Assembly (NCBI RefSeq): GCF_902148855.1
Contig: NC_043960.1
Span: forward strand, 45,704,453-45,768,452
Length of the DNA stretch: 64,000 nucleotides
Direction of reading: 5' to 3'
DNA from: Sphaeramia orbicularis
Taxonomy: Eukaryota; Chordata; Actinopteri; Kurtiformes; Apogonidae
The translations under genes were made by a program, and so were the position numbers. A model generated the notes under the pieces. It made no database searches. It had not been told where the DNA came from and was given only the letters and a program-made list of their open reading frames with translations. How positions within the stretch are numbered: position 1 is the stretch's first letter; every line of letters begins with the position of its first letter. This document shows positions 22,816 through 34,286 of the stretch, piece after piece.

Positions 22816-24142
22816 AGTTTAGTTGATGTCATATTGTACATTGTATGTACATTGTGTTGTTTATTTGCTTTATTATATAGCAGAGGATTGGGGGGATTTC
22901 GGGGACATACCCTTGCTGTCAGCTCCTGACAGCGTAAACCTTGTTTTGTTTTTCCTGTGTTCTCACAGTATTTCAACTGGTGTTTGTAGAAGTCTGAGTG
23001 CATTTATTTGACCCTCACATTTCAGCATTTTGTGTCATTAATATTCTCTCGAAAACTACAGTGAACAGAGTAAGATTAACTCTAGAACAAGAGCAGTGAG
23101 GGAGTAAGTCAACAAATGTACATTCAGTGTAGTTTTGTATTTGGTGCAAGAAAATACATCCACAGTTAGGTGGTGATAGAGTGATATAAACCACACATCA
23201 GGGTGGCAGTAATGTATATTATTACCAGGGAAGAAGAAGAAGAAATTGAGGAAGATAGTTCTGCAATTAATATACAATAATTATAGTAGAACAAACAACA
23301 CACATGTGCAAAAAGCCCACAGAGACATTTACATGTAGTCATTTTTCTAAGAGTGACTTTTTTTAAATATAATTCTTGACCTATTTAATGTTTTTATTTT
23401 AAGGTAGAGCATTTGTACAGGCTCAGTTGGTGCCTTTGTTGATGATGTCTGGTGTGATAAAACACTTTAAGATGCTCTTATATGGTTATGTCATATTGTT
23501 TTATGGTTATAGGGTTTTGGTGTGATTATCTGTAGACAGCAGTGTAATGTTGAACCTACACTTCATCCTGTCCACTCCTGCCCCACCCTCTGTGGCCCAT
23601 GTGTCTACTGTGACACACTGAAACATACTGAGACATTGAAATAACTATTAGAATCAGCTTTGTACAATTCTGCGTCTGTTATTCCTAAGCTATGAGAATA
23701 ATCATGACATTTACTAATTGTGTTTTTTGTGCAGTGTTGTTGGATGTAATCTACCGTTGGGTTTATAGTGATGTACACAATGTCTTCTTTTACTTCACTG
23801 TTTTTTATTTTCTTTGCACAAAATACTAAAATGTCTTCCTGCTTCATAAAACCTTAGTATAGGACTTTTGCGCATGCTATAAAGCATGTCCAAGCAATAA
23901 TTTTAAAAGCTAATACATATATTATACCCCATTAAAACAGATAAATGCAGTTCTTACTGAACAGTAAACAAAAGAAAAGTGGTTCCTTATGAACAGCACA
24001 AGTTGCTTTAAGATAAAAATAGAAGTTCAGCTTCATTTGGTCATGCATTATGAAAGAAAATACAGTGTCTTTCATTTAAAATAAAGTTACAGCAGTAAGT
24101 ATGTAAAGCCCTGAATGGTGGTTGGACCCAAAATTCCCCAGG
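22816..24142. other. Intergenic between convergent FMO genes B and C
   Basis: Probably includes the 3' UTR of gene C next to 24143. No clear polyadenylation signal, exon or transposon was assigned. Confidence 0.3.
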
Positions 24143-27100
24143 TCAGAGCCCTTCACTGGTGAACCCCACGTCACGTAGGAAAATCCTGCACCTGTCCAAA
24201 AGCAAAGCGGCACTCTGCATCACTGGCATCATTTCACTTTTAGACAGAAGTACAGCTGTCATCACGCTTCCTGCCAATGCAATCAGCCACACAGAATAAA
24301 GGGTGAACCTCCCAGTCTGTGGCTCTGGTACCGCTCTGGTCCTGAAAGGCTGAGTCACCCGTTCCCACTGAGAGAGAATAGCCTGACGGGCTCCAGCCCA
24401 CTGTCCTGGACCACTAAGACGATACTGGTACGGAGTGCAGGGGCCGAGGAAGACCTTCACCCAGAGCCCAGGGTCTCTCAGTAACAACCTCATTAAGTTT
24501 GGTCGAACCCCTACCTGTAATTAGACATCACATATGTAGACATGATAAAAAACAGACCAGAGTGCTTTACAATGAGGTATCGCAACATAAACACAAGAGA
24601 AAACAAAATTTAAAATAAAAATAGCACCAAAAGTCAGTGCTTAAACTGACCTCCTTAGCCATGAAATCCAGATAAGGGATGTAATCAACCTGGAGAGCAG
24701 CCTGTCGTGGACAGGGATAGCTGAGAAAACACAAGAGAGGAATCAATTAATCATGTCACTATTTACAATATCCACAGCCTGACCAGAAAAATACAAAACA
24801 GTCTCACACCCACACTAACATTTGACTGAACCTCCTTTAGCTTTTACCACATGCATTCACTGAGCCATTGTTTTAGCAGCATATACAACACCACAGCATT
24901 TATTTCTGTCATTTTTGGAAAGTTCTTGAACCTAGACCTGATCAACTGAATCAACCCCAGAACATAACACTGTCCCCACAGGCTTGTAATGTAGGCACTA
25001 AGCATGATGGGTAATCACTTCATCCACCTCTCTTCTCACCCTGATGTACCCCTCAGGGTCAGTCTGGACTCATTACATTATTCCACTGAAACACAATCCA
25101 GTCTTTACACTCCTATCAAACTGGTGATTATTTAACAAATGAGACACTCCTCACTGCAACAGTTAAAGGTTAAAGGAGTTGTTGTAGCTGAAACATATGA
25201 ATCACTGCAGTAATTATCCAATGGAAGGATCTGAACTATTTGCTTAATTCAATTTATGGGGTGGCTTTTTTTGACAGGAATGTATATATTATACAAGTGA
25301 TAGACTGAAATGTCCAAAGACCTCTTCTATGAGAAGATGTTACCTTTTCATGTTTCTCTTCCTCTCAGCTTCAATAATCGACAGCATTTTTTCCTTCTTT
25401 GGTAGACGGCTCAGACCTTAAAAATGAAAGATAACAACAGGTGACACTGGGATCTTAGACCTAAAGCACATATGTGTGTGTTTAAAGCTCACACATGTTC
25501 ACCTTTAAAGACCCTCACAGCCCAGCGAGCCTGCATTTCCACTATGGGCATGATTGGCCCTTTTGTCTGGAAAAGACCCAGAACAGCCAGTGTAGGTTGT
25601 TGTAAGGATGGAGGAAATACTCTCCTGAAATGTGTTTAAAAAACCATTAAAAATCAGAATAATCCTGACATAATGAAGATCCTTGTACAAAGGCAATTTG
25701 ACAATATGCTTTATAAACCCTCACTTGTACAAGGTGAACTCTCCGCGAGGCCCCCCACACAGAACCGGAGGCAGGAATGGAAAGTTTGCAATGTATCCTG
25801 TACAGAAGATCACAGCGGCAATGTTCTCCTCCACAGTACCGTCTTCAAATACAACTGCAGATCCTTTAAATTCTCTGAGACTGGGTTTCATCACTAGTTT
25901 CCCTATTAGGATTCGGCCAGGAAGATCATCATTAATCAACGGCCGTTTGTCCATAAGTCTGGAGAAGAGAAGGAATGGTTAACTGATGTGTGAGTACTGT
26001 TATCAGCTCTATCCATATTGACATTATTTCCAAATAGAAATTAGCTTTTTAACAAATGTATTCATTTTTTTAATCCTGTTAAATTTTGGTGGAGAAAACC
26101 ATGTGAGGAAAGTCATTTAATGAAGGTTGACTATTATCTACTCTATTGCATTTAAAGGGTACCTGTACTGGTTATGTGTATGACATTAATCATGCTGTGT
26201 ATATGACTTATAAGCAAGACAGGTGCAAATACAGTATTAAAAAAAAACAAACAAACAAACAAACAAACAAAAAATTTGCCATAAATGCATCACACTGGAC
26301 TAGAATTACGTCTGGGGGCAGAACTTGTGGGGAGCAGCCATTGCTGGCTGGAAGTGACGTACCCGCATAGATTCGAGGTGACTGAGTGCGAGTAAACAAG
26401 TCAGTGAGCAAGACTGAGTGGAAAGCACGTGCTCAAGCTTGTTGTTTGTGCAGCCCGAAGCTTTGCACTCCGCAAATCCAAATTCAAATCAACAAATCTG
26501 TGTCACTACCGGTGCTGGAACAGCCCGTGAAGAAGGCAACATGTCTCTGACTATGCCTGACTGACAGAACAGTGACTTAGTACTCCCGTGTACTTGACAA
26601 CGGGCTATAACATAAGTTTCCCGATAGATCCGCTAGTATTATACGTGATCTTTAGAAATACAGGTACCCTTTAAGTCAGATTCATCAGTTGTACAGAGTA
26701 GTTAAATGGTATACTGTTAGAGCTTTTGAGAGTCTCTGAGGTCACCTGTGCTTGGGCTTCAGGGCGTAGAGTGTGTGGTCATATCTGTGGTTCAGGGCTC
26801 TCTCTGCTGTCCAGTTGACCAAAGTTTTCGGAAGAAGGAACATGAGGATGCTGTTCAGCCTAGTGATAGCGATCATGTCTAGAGGAAGACCACTGCTGGA
26901 CATCCTGCCTATCACCCAGGTCCCTTGGCGTGTGCTGAAAAATGTCTGTTCAACAATACAAATACATGGGACTGAATTTTGGTGTATGAGTCTAAAGACC
27001 ATAGAAACCATAGAACAGATTTAAAGATCTCAGATGAATAAATTAATGCATCCCTTCAGTTTGGAGCAGCTATGGTGACACTAGGGGTGTAATGTGCACT

Positions 27101-30100
27101 TGTTTGTCCCAAACAAATACATGTACACTTCTGACTTGTCCTTCGAAGAGAGCAGACATGTTTTTCTGAGCTGAGCTGTCCTGCTGTTTCTGCCTCCCCC
27201 ACTCTGCTTTGGCCTTGCAGTGTTTCGTCTGACTTACTCTAACTTTTGGATCCCCTGCTTGTTGAGCTCTCGAACAGCAAATGTGGAATTGATCAACTGG
27301 TCACTCAGCGCAATTGACATGATTTTTTCACCCAAGAAGAATGGCCCCGGGGAGCCCGCCTGCCCTGACAGAACATTTGCAGCCGGATACACCCGGGACG
27401 CTTGGGACAAGTGGAGGGTGATCTGTCTCTCTGCTCTGTTGGTGGAGGACATCGACGACACCTACCTATTTGGATTTATGATAGTGGGACACCTGATTGG
27501 TCTTGGAATGGCCCTGATCTATCGCAAAATCGGTAGGACAGCAGCATGCAAAGAGACCCTGCTGCTGTCGGTGGAAATTGAGAAGCACTTCGGAGCGGTG
27601 ACTGACAACGTGAAGCAATTACAATGGGTGGTGACGCAGTAGGGGGACAGTGTGTGAGACCTGGCCGGACGGGCTGCGGACTCGTATAAGAAGTTGGATT
27701 ATATCGTGGGCCAGACTGCAGAAGGGCTGAGAGCCAATGTTGAAGGCCTCCGACAATCTGCGGGACTGAAGGAGAAAATCGACGAACTGTGTAGAGACCT
27801 CACTGGTCGGAATGCTAAGAAATGCTGAGGCCAGGTATAACAAAATGTAAGTTATACTAAATTAAAACAGAAATCAAGTTTCCCCCATGGCCTAAATTGT
27901 TTTCGCCTGGGAGCTGAGGAAGCGGCAGGATTCTTCTCTAATCTACTCCCCCTGCAGTTAAAACATCTTCATGGTCCGGACAACAGTAGGAGTGAACTGA
28001 TAAGAACTGGCAACAACTGAAGGACAGAATGACCCACTGGTGTCTCTTATCTTGCACACACATTCCACAAATACATAGCACATATGCACTTTTCCTTGCC
28101 ACAAACCCCAAATCACGTCTGCTGTCTACCTTTTCCTTTTTTTCCACCCTATCCCCCGAATTTCTTTCAAATCCATGAAAAAATTCCAGCATGTGTCCAC
28201 ATGTACTGTGTGAAAACTGTATGATGTCTTATATTTGTGCTTTGCATTATCTTGTTCTTCACTGCAAATTTTGAAGAAAATGGTTCTGTGGTGGCGCACC
28301 AGTTTAGGAGCAGCGGCTCGATGTCCTTAATCATCGATCTCAGTTTTGTTTGATGTACTCTGTACTGTCAAATGACAATAAAGGCAATTCTGATTCTGTA
28401 GCCTATGTGAAGAACGCAAACACTCGCCTTAAATTTCCACACAAACCTTGTGCTGCTGCTGAATTCCCAGCGCCGCTGCAAAAAAACCCAAATACTTTAT
28501 TCTGAGGCTGGGGTGCCGATAAGGGGGGGGGAGTAAACTAGACAACAGAGAGTATAACAGGGGCACGGTAGCTGGATTGGATGTTCGAAGTGTGTTAAAG
28601 GCCCCCACAGAATCGAGCATACTTGACTCTGTGGATGTCCACACGTACTCGAGGTGGACTCAAAGCAGAGCAGACGACTGTCGGACACATCTGAACAAAG
28701 CTCAATCCTACTATAATGAATGTTTCTGTGTCCGGCGCATGTTTGTCTGACGCGTGTGTGTCTGATCGATGTCCCGATGTTGCACCACGGCAGGGCACAA
28801 TCGTACAATGGCGCTACGGGTACAATGCCACTAGTTTTTAAAATGCGTGGACTCCACATACAGGTACTCGGTGTCACACAATTTTTGATGTAAATGAAGG
28901 AAACTGGTACACTTGACTATGAAACCTCAAACATCGGCGGACAATGTACGTCAAGTCTGCACCGCACACAGTGCGCCCGACTCTGTGGGAGCCTCAGTTT
29001 TCGGTAGTTATGGAGCACCCCCCCCTTTAACTGGTCTCCTTCACTATACCGAAAACACATCGAAAATGCATCAAACCGAAGACCCCTGTACCGAAAACGT
29101 TCCGAACCAAAATTTTTCTGCACCATTAAACCCCTAGTTTACACTGCAGGTCAAGTCAGATATGTTGTTCAGATCAGTTGTTTTTCACTGTTTGCATTGC
29201 TTTTAATTATTTTGCAATATAACTCACTCAAACTCACTTCATTATATTCCGGTCTGAACTGGTTACAGTCCTGAAGTGACTCATACTCACAAAAACAAGA
29301 TGTTGCGCACTACTTTTGTTTCCTTAAAATGTCCAAGTGTGTCAGAACTCAACTTTTGAAAAAGTGCCAAAAAAAATAGAAATGCCAATTTTGTGCATTT
29401 CTATAAACTAGTTTGTTGCAAATAACAGAAAGAGTTCTGCTGCCATCAGAAGAATTATCTACTCAGTTGTCTGCATGTACTCCCACCCTTCTGCCTCCTT
29501 ACAGACTGGACCTACATCATCAAATGGACGTCTGTCAGTCCTGGTCTCATCTGCGAGCGGATCTCTCCTTCACTGTGGTTCTCCCCGAGGTTTCTCTGTT
29601 TCCCACTGGGTTTTTTGGAGTTTTTCCTTGCTCAGAAGGACAGTCTAAGGATGGGGGATGCCCGGAACATAAATCCATTTGCTTCACCGACTGTTTACTG
29701 ATTACTTGACTGTTTGCTTATTTTCATTGCGTTTTTTTTTTTTTTTTTTAATCAGTTCAACAATTTCTGTAAAGCCCTGTGAGGTGGCTTTGTTGTGATA
29801 TCAGGCTCGATAAATAAAACTGCATTGAAATGAATATGGTTCTATTAAAAAAAGAGTAAAAGAAGCATTCTGTTGTTGTTCAGACTCAGAGGAATAATTC
29901 AGTCTTCCAATTAAATTAATTAATTAAATTGATAATTAAACCAGACAAATTTCACACTTTTCTACACATTTACTTCCATGCTCATCTCTCCATGGGGGGC
30001 GTGCTACTACCACTGCTATCAAAATATCTGCCAATATACCATAAACAGCTGATCAGTCACCTGAGGTAAATGTTCACTACATCAGAACTTATTCAAATAG

Positions 30101-32032
30101 ATATTTAAAATTTTCCTTATATACATTTTCTGTTTGGGAAAAAAGGTGAAATTCACCTCAGGTGAGCAAAACAAACCTTTTATGTAACTTAAAATTCCAT
30201 TTCCATAAACATTTTCTGAGGAAAAAATTCAAAATGCACATTAAATACGTTTGTGTAAACACACTTGAAGTACTATTTAACGCTTGTATGTCACTGATGT
30301 AAGACGTCTGTGTAAGTTCTCTTTTTCCCAGGTCATCGTTCATCCTTAGCTGTTTTCAAAGTTCAACTGGACTGGTTTTGTTGGTGAAAACTTTTCATCT
30401 CATCCAAGAGACTTCATCGGGGAACAGAACAACTCAATTCTGAGTAGAAGTGATGAAGTCACAAAAGGTCACTCATGTAAGTATTTCTAATTCTATCTAT
30501 AAGCAGATGTGCAGAGAATGCCTAAAGAAGAAAATTTAAAAAGGATGAGAAGGAGGTTCTTTCACCTAGTGATACGTGTCAGCTCACATTATAACAAATG
30601 TTGATCTGGAGTGACACAAAAGTTGCATGAGGCAGCACTGTAAAAAAAAAAAAATCACATCTGATTTAGAATCAGAGATGGAAGAGGTCTGAAACAGAAT
30701 GATGTGATTGATGCTGATTCCACAGTCATGAAATAAAAAAAAGTCCCATATGAGCCAAATAGTGTGATTTGCCTGGGTGGTGGACTCACCTTTCAGTAAC
30801 TGTGTTATTACCTCTGCAGAACACTGGAACTCTTCAACTTCCTCACCTTGTCTGCAAATCTGCTAATCTCCACAGCTATATCTCCCCCAGAATTGCCAAT
30901 GCCGACCACCAACACCCTCTTTCCTTTGCAGGAATCTGGATCTTTATACTCCCAACTGTGGAAGCACCGGCCAGAAAATGTCTCATGACCTGGAGGAAAA
31001 CAGAGAGAGGGAGGAATATGGGCGAGAAAGGGCTAATATTAATCCAGTAGAGTCAGTCAACAGTCATCAAACCTGTTAACTGTGTTTTACTGACCTGGAA
31101 AATCTGATACTGGTAAGAATGGGTGGGTGTAGTGTCCTGAACACACCATAACTGCATCGAAGATGTGCTCTTTTTCTTCTCCATCTTTGTTTATGGTCAC
31201 TACATCCCACTGACCAGTCTGAGGAAAGTCGGGCCTCTGTGCGACACTCTTCACTGTTGTCTGATGCACACAATCACACAAATGCACATTCAAAGCTTTG
31301 AGTTTACATAGAAATGACAATGCCAGTCAAACACTGGTGAGGGGGAAAGATAATCACCTGGAAATGGATGTATCTGAGCAAGTCAAAGTGTTCAGCGTAG
31401 AGCCTGAAGTACTGCTGGAGCATGGAGTTGTGCAAGAAGTTGGGAAAATGAGCAGGCATGGGGAAATCACTGAAACACATCATTTCCTTAGAGGTGTTGG
31501 CTACCAGAGAACGATAGATGCTGGTGCGCTCCGGTTCCAGTGACTCCTGTGGAAACAAAGGATGAAACAGAGCTTAAATACTGTTGTTCACAATTACAAG
31601 ATGAAAACAGAGCGACTACATCCAATGCTTTTTAACCCTTTAAAAAGAAAATATTCATTTTGATTTTAAAAAGCTGTCGCTTGGAAGTGGTTAGAGATAA
31701 AATCATACTGTAAAGGAGAGAAATATTGGGTATGACCCAAAGATTATAATGGGAGCAAATCTACTCATCTAATTTGCATATTGTGACATCACTGGATGGT
31801 GGCCATACAGGATTGTGTAACTTTTAGTAAAATTTTGAAATTTCTGAAAACTTTGTACATATTTACATGGAAGTCTTCTATGTGTTTTTGTTTTGTTTTT
31901 TCATCTTATCCTTAAAATACATGAATTTAAACTTTAGAAGAAAGTAAAATGCAGTAAGTTTTAGTAGCTTTTTAGCCAAGCAGCAGAGTAGCCAAATCTG
32001 TCCCTATCTATCAAAACAAAAGCTAAATAAAC

Positions 32033-32074
<42 letters not shown>

Positions 32075-32433
32075 AAACCAGCTCAGGACCACGTCTTTGA
32101 AACTGGATTTCCTTCTTCACTTTGAATAGAAACATGCCCTGAAATGGTGTTAGGTTTGAAGGGGCACATGTCTGCCGTTTAGGTGATAACAAGATTTGCC
32201 AACAACTCTTTCTGAGCTATTTTCTGTTTCATTCAGTTATGTTGCTTGTTGCAATATTGCCACTGTGGCACTTAAAGGGTAAAAACTTCACCTACACTCA
32301 CCTTAAATTTCCAGAGTCCACCGATGTCATCACTGCTTTCAAAGCACACAGGCTCCAAGCCTTCATCCAGACAGATCTTGATACATGCCAAACCAGAACT
32401 GCCTGCTCCCACCACCGCCACACGTCGAACCAT
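24143..32433 (-). CDS. Flavin-containing monooxygenase gene C (FMO5-like), complete
   Basis: Minus-strand FMO of 566 aa from ten coding exons: 32433-32302, 31546-31358, 31260-31095, 30989-30847, 26945-26746, 25958-25725, 25624-25503, 25416-25344, 24720-24651 and 24514-24143. All join in frame with GT-AG introns. Motifs are [11 protein letters not shown] (FAD), [11 protein letters not shown] (FMO signature), [14 protein letters not shown] (NADPH) and IFCTGYIA, a variant of FATGY with Cys for Ala. A membrane segment ([19 protein letters not shown]) is followed by an unusual hydrophilic tail of about 30 residues. The canonical 356-nt exon is split by a 100-bp phase-2 intron (234 + 122 nt), and the last coding exon by a 136-bp phase-0 intron. 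Both positions differ from gene B. The 3.9-kb intron 30846-26946 is swollen by insertions. The gene is convergent with gene B. Confidence 0.93.
24800..25110 (-). mobile_element. Decayed Tc1-like transposase remnant in an FMO gene C intron
   Basis: The minus strand gives [15 protein letters not shown], matching the SVMVWGCFS core of Tc1 transposases, preceded by [10 protein letters not shown]-like and followed by a stop-riddled stretch. No TIRs were found. It lies between the exons at 25344 and 24720. Confidence 0.45.
26156..26670. mobile_element. TTAA-flanked MITE in an FMO gene C intron
   Basis: 515 bp between TTAA (26152-26155) and TTAA (26671-26674). Ends AGGGTACCTGTACTGG and ATACAGGTACCCT are inverted repeats of at least 12 bp. 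Includes an (AAAC)n run near 26248-26270. No ORF of note. Confidence 0.8.
27154..27830 (+). pseudogene. Unrecognised broken ORF: membrane segment plus coiled coil
   Basis: An open frame (main part 27181-27639) encodes a hydrophobic leader-like stretch ([14 protein letters not shown]), a Cys-containing region with [31 protein letters not shown], then a likely membrane helix ([20 protein letters not shown]). After that it continues with coiled-coil-like sequence ([30 protein letters not shown]) to about 27830. The copy looks broken, with about two breaks in its distal part. It lies inside the large intron of FMO gene C, on the opposite strand, and a LINE-type 3' tail lies some 500 bp downstream. 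The sequence flavour is of a repeated, element-borne protein, but I do not recognise the family and assign no function. Confidence 0.45.
28200..28405 (+). mobile_element. Retroelement-type 3' tail
   Basis: Ends CAAATGACAATAAAGGCAAT followed by TCTGATTCTG units, the form of a non-LTR retroelement or SINE 3' end in fish. It may belong to the same unit as the ORF at 27154-27830; this linkage is inference. Confidence 0.45.
28406..28899. other. Repeat-like sequence, unassigned
   Basis: Holds a G-run at about 28525-28532 and CpG-bearing sequence with several minus-strand ORFs that lack domains. Probably a decayed DNA element. Confidence 0.3.
28900..29138. mobile_element. hAT-like element, right end
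   Basis: Contains CGAAGACCCCTGTACCGAAA and ends CACCATTAAACCCCTAG. In reverse complement this begins TAGGGGTTTAATGGTGCAG, the usual start of a fish hAT family with internal TTCGGTAC phrases. The left end was not identified. Confidence 0.5.
29440..29835 (+). mobile_element. LINE 3' end
   Basis: The CCCCGAGGTTTCTCTGTTTC and TTGGAGTTTTTCCTTGCTCA phrases, a T-run, then CTGTAAAGCCCTGTGAGG and ATAAATAAAACTGCATTGAA form a 3' UTR common to fish LINEs. No coding remnant is left. It lies in the FMO gene C intron. Confidence 0.6.
30345..30450. repeat. Short interspersed repeat fragment
   Basis: The sequence CAACTGGACTGGTTTTGTTG followed by AAAACTTTTCATCTCATCCA is a phrase often seen in fish repeats. 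Class unknown. Confidence 0.35.
32036..32074. repeat. (TTAC)n microsatellite
   Basis: About ten ACTT units in an intron of FMO gene C. Confidence 0.9.
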
Positions 32434-32679
32434 GGCTGAACACTAGTGTAAAGATGAACACAGGGTATGTTATATCTGAAAACAACACTAGTCTACTCCA
32501 AATCACAACTAAGTCTGATGTGTATTACTATAGACTCCAATGCAGGTACAGGCAAATATATACAATGAGGTGTACTGACATTCTGAGGAGTGGGTTGAGG
32601 CTGATGAACCCAGGTAAAGGAGGAGGCTGAATATATGTGGGTACTCAGAGTAACCAGAACATGAGCACACACTTCTAAT

Positions 32680-32870
32680 CTACACTCATCAGCCACTTTA
32701 TTAGATACTATTTGCAAACACACTCTTCTTTTCTCTTTCATAACTCCAGCCAATCATAACAGATGGCTGTCTACGCTGAGCCTGTTCTGTCTGAGGTTTT
32801 ACTTTTGTAAAGGGGCTTTTTTCTCTCCACTGTTGCCTTGGTTTGCTCCTGGAGGATTAGTATGATTTGG
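32680..32870 (+). repeat. Interspersed repeat fragment (LINE/SINE-like tail)
   Basis: Has ACACTCATCAGCCACTTTAT and, further on, TCTGAGGTTTTACTTTTGTA then TTTCTCTCCACTGTTGCC, both like phrases in fish interspersed repeats. It lies just upstream of FMO gene C. Confidence 0.35.
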
Positions 32871-33724
32871 TGTGAAAATTTCTGCAGACGACATGACTCA
32901 AACTCATTTGCTTCAGACTCTGGTGTGTTGGGTGTTTACAGATGTCCTTCGGCAGACTCTGGTCCGACCAGTGGCTTTTTGAGTTACTTTTGCTTTCCTA
33001 TCGATTCAAACCAGTCTGATCATTCACCTTTGGCATTTTGGCTCTGATAACTACCACTCACTAGATATTTTCTGTTTTTCTGACCGTTCTATGTAAACCC
33101 TTCAGGGGGTCGTGCATAGAAAACCCAATAGATCATCAGTTTGTCAAATAACAACCATGCTACGTAAATAGTCATTTAAATCGCCATTCTTTCCCATAAT
33201 GATATTTGGTTTGGATCATTTTAACCATATCTACATGTGGTTGTCATGTGGTTGGTCTTTTAGATATCCATGCTAAGATGCAGTTGAACAGATGGACTAA
33301 AACTTGGATTTGTGCTGGTGAAAAAGTGAAAGGATCAGGAAAATACACAAAAAATTTTACTTTAAATATCTGTAACAAAACATCCTTAGCTGTTATAAGC
33401 AGGACTCACAGTCTGTGTGATAGAAAGGCTAGAGTGTGCATACAGATACAGGAGCTACTACCTGAGTATTCTAGATATTCACCACACTATAAACTTTACA
33501 TTATATTGGTTTGTATTGTATTTTTGTTGCCAAATAAATCTTATCCTTTCATCAAATATTTTTGACAACCCAAACGTCACACTGCTTAACAGAACTAAGT
33601 GGTGAAAGTTTCTTGCTCTGACTACTTTAACACATAAACATTTAAAAAACAATAAAATAGCAACAGACCATTTTCACAGATCAGAATGATACTGTTTAAA
33701 ACATGCATACATTCGACATCTTAC
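32871..33724. other. Probable first intron of FMO gene C
   Basis: No exon or element recognised. It lies between the coding start and the candidate first exon near 33725. Confidence 0.3.
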
Positions 33725-33770
33725 CTGTGGGAAAAGTTTAAGTATTGTCCTGTAAATGTTGTTATATAAG
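33725..33770 (-). promoter_or_regulatory. Candidate TATA box and first-exon donor of FMO gene C
   Basis: On the minus strand a TATATAA box (about 33768-33762) is followed some 35-40 nt later by CCCACAG|GTAAGATG (donor at 33724-33723). This parallels the arrangement proposed for gene B, but the implied exon is very short. An alternative start further upstream is possible. Confidence 0.25.
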
Positions 33771-34282
33771 TACAGTAAACGTGGGTGTGTGTTTCCTGCA
33801 GCTGCAGACACATCAGGGTCTGTTCTGGGTCACATAACCACCAGCTCCTGTTCAAACACGTCTCTTTAGTTTTTATCTGTTGAGTCAGCTCTTCTCACCT
33901 GGTTCAGGGATCTGGGTCCTGGTCTGCAGTCACAGAGTCTCTCGTAAACTGGTCTGTTGGTGGACAGAGGAGAGACTGCAGGAGGGACTTTAACCCTGTG
34001 TGCGTGTCCAGATGATCTCAGTGGAAGTTAATATCAGCGTGGGGCGGGGATGCAGTGTACAGCCCTAAGGCTTCCCTGAAATGGACAAATGTACTTTATA
34101 TAAGGTGGCATTTAGAGGTTTGCATGAAATATACCCTTCAAACATGGTCGACAGACTGTGGGAAAGTCTCCAGAACCAGGAAATTCTTCCATGTTCCTTC
34201 AACTTGTTCCAGTGAATGGATGTTGGTGGAAAGCGCCATCTAGTGGACACAACTGAACCCACCACATGTCTTCAGAGGCAGT
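33771..34282. other. Intergenic
   Basis: No gene or element recognised. Confidence 0.3.
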
Positions 34283-34286
34283 TTAA

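Noticed and set aside
30769-31050. 93-residue plus-strand ORF
   Set aside because: Shadow of FMO gene C exon 30989-30847.
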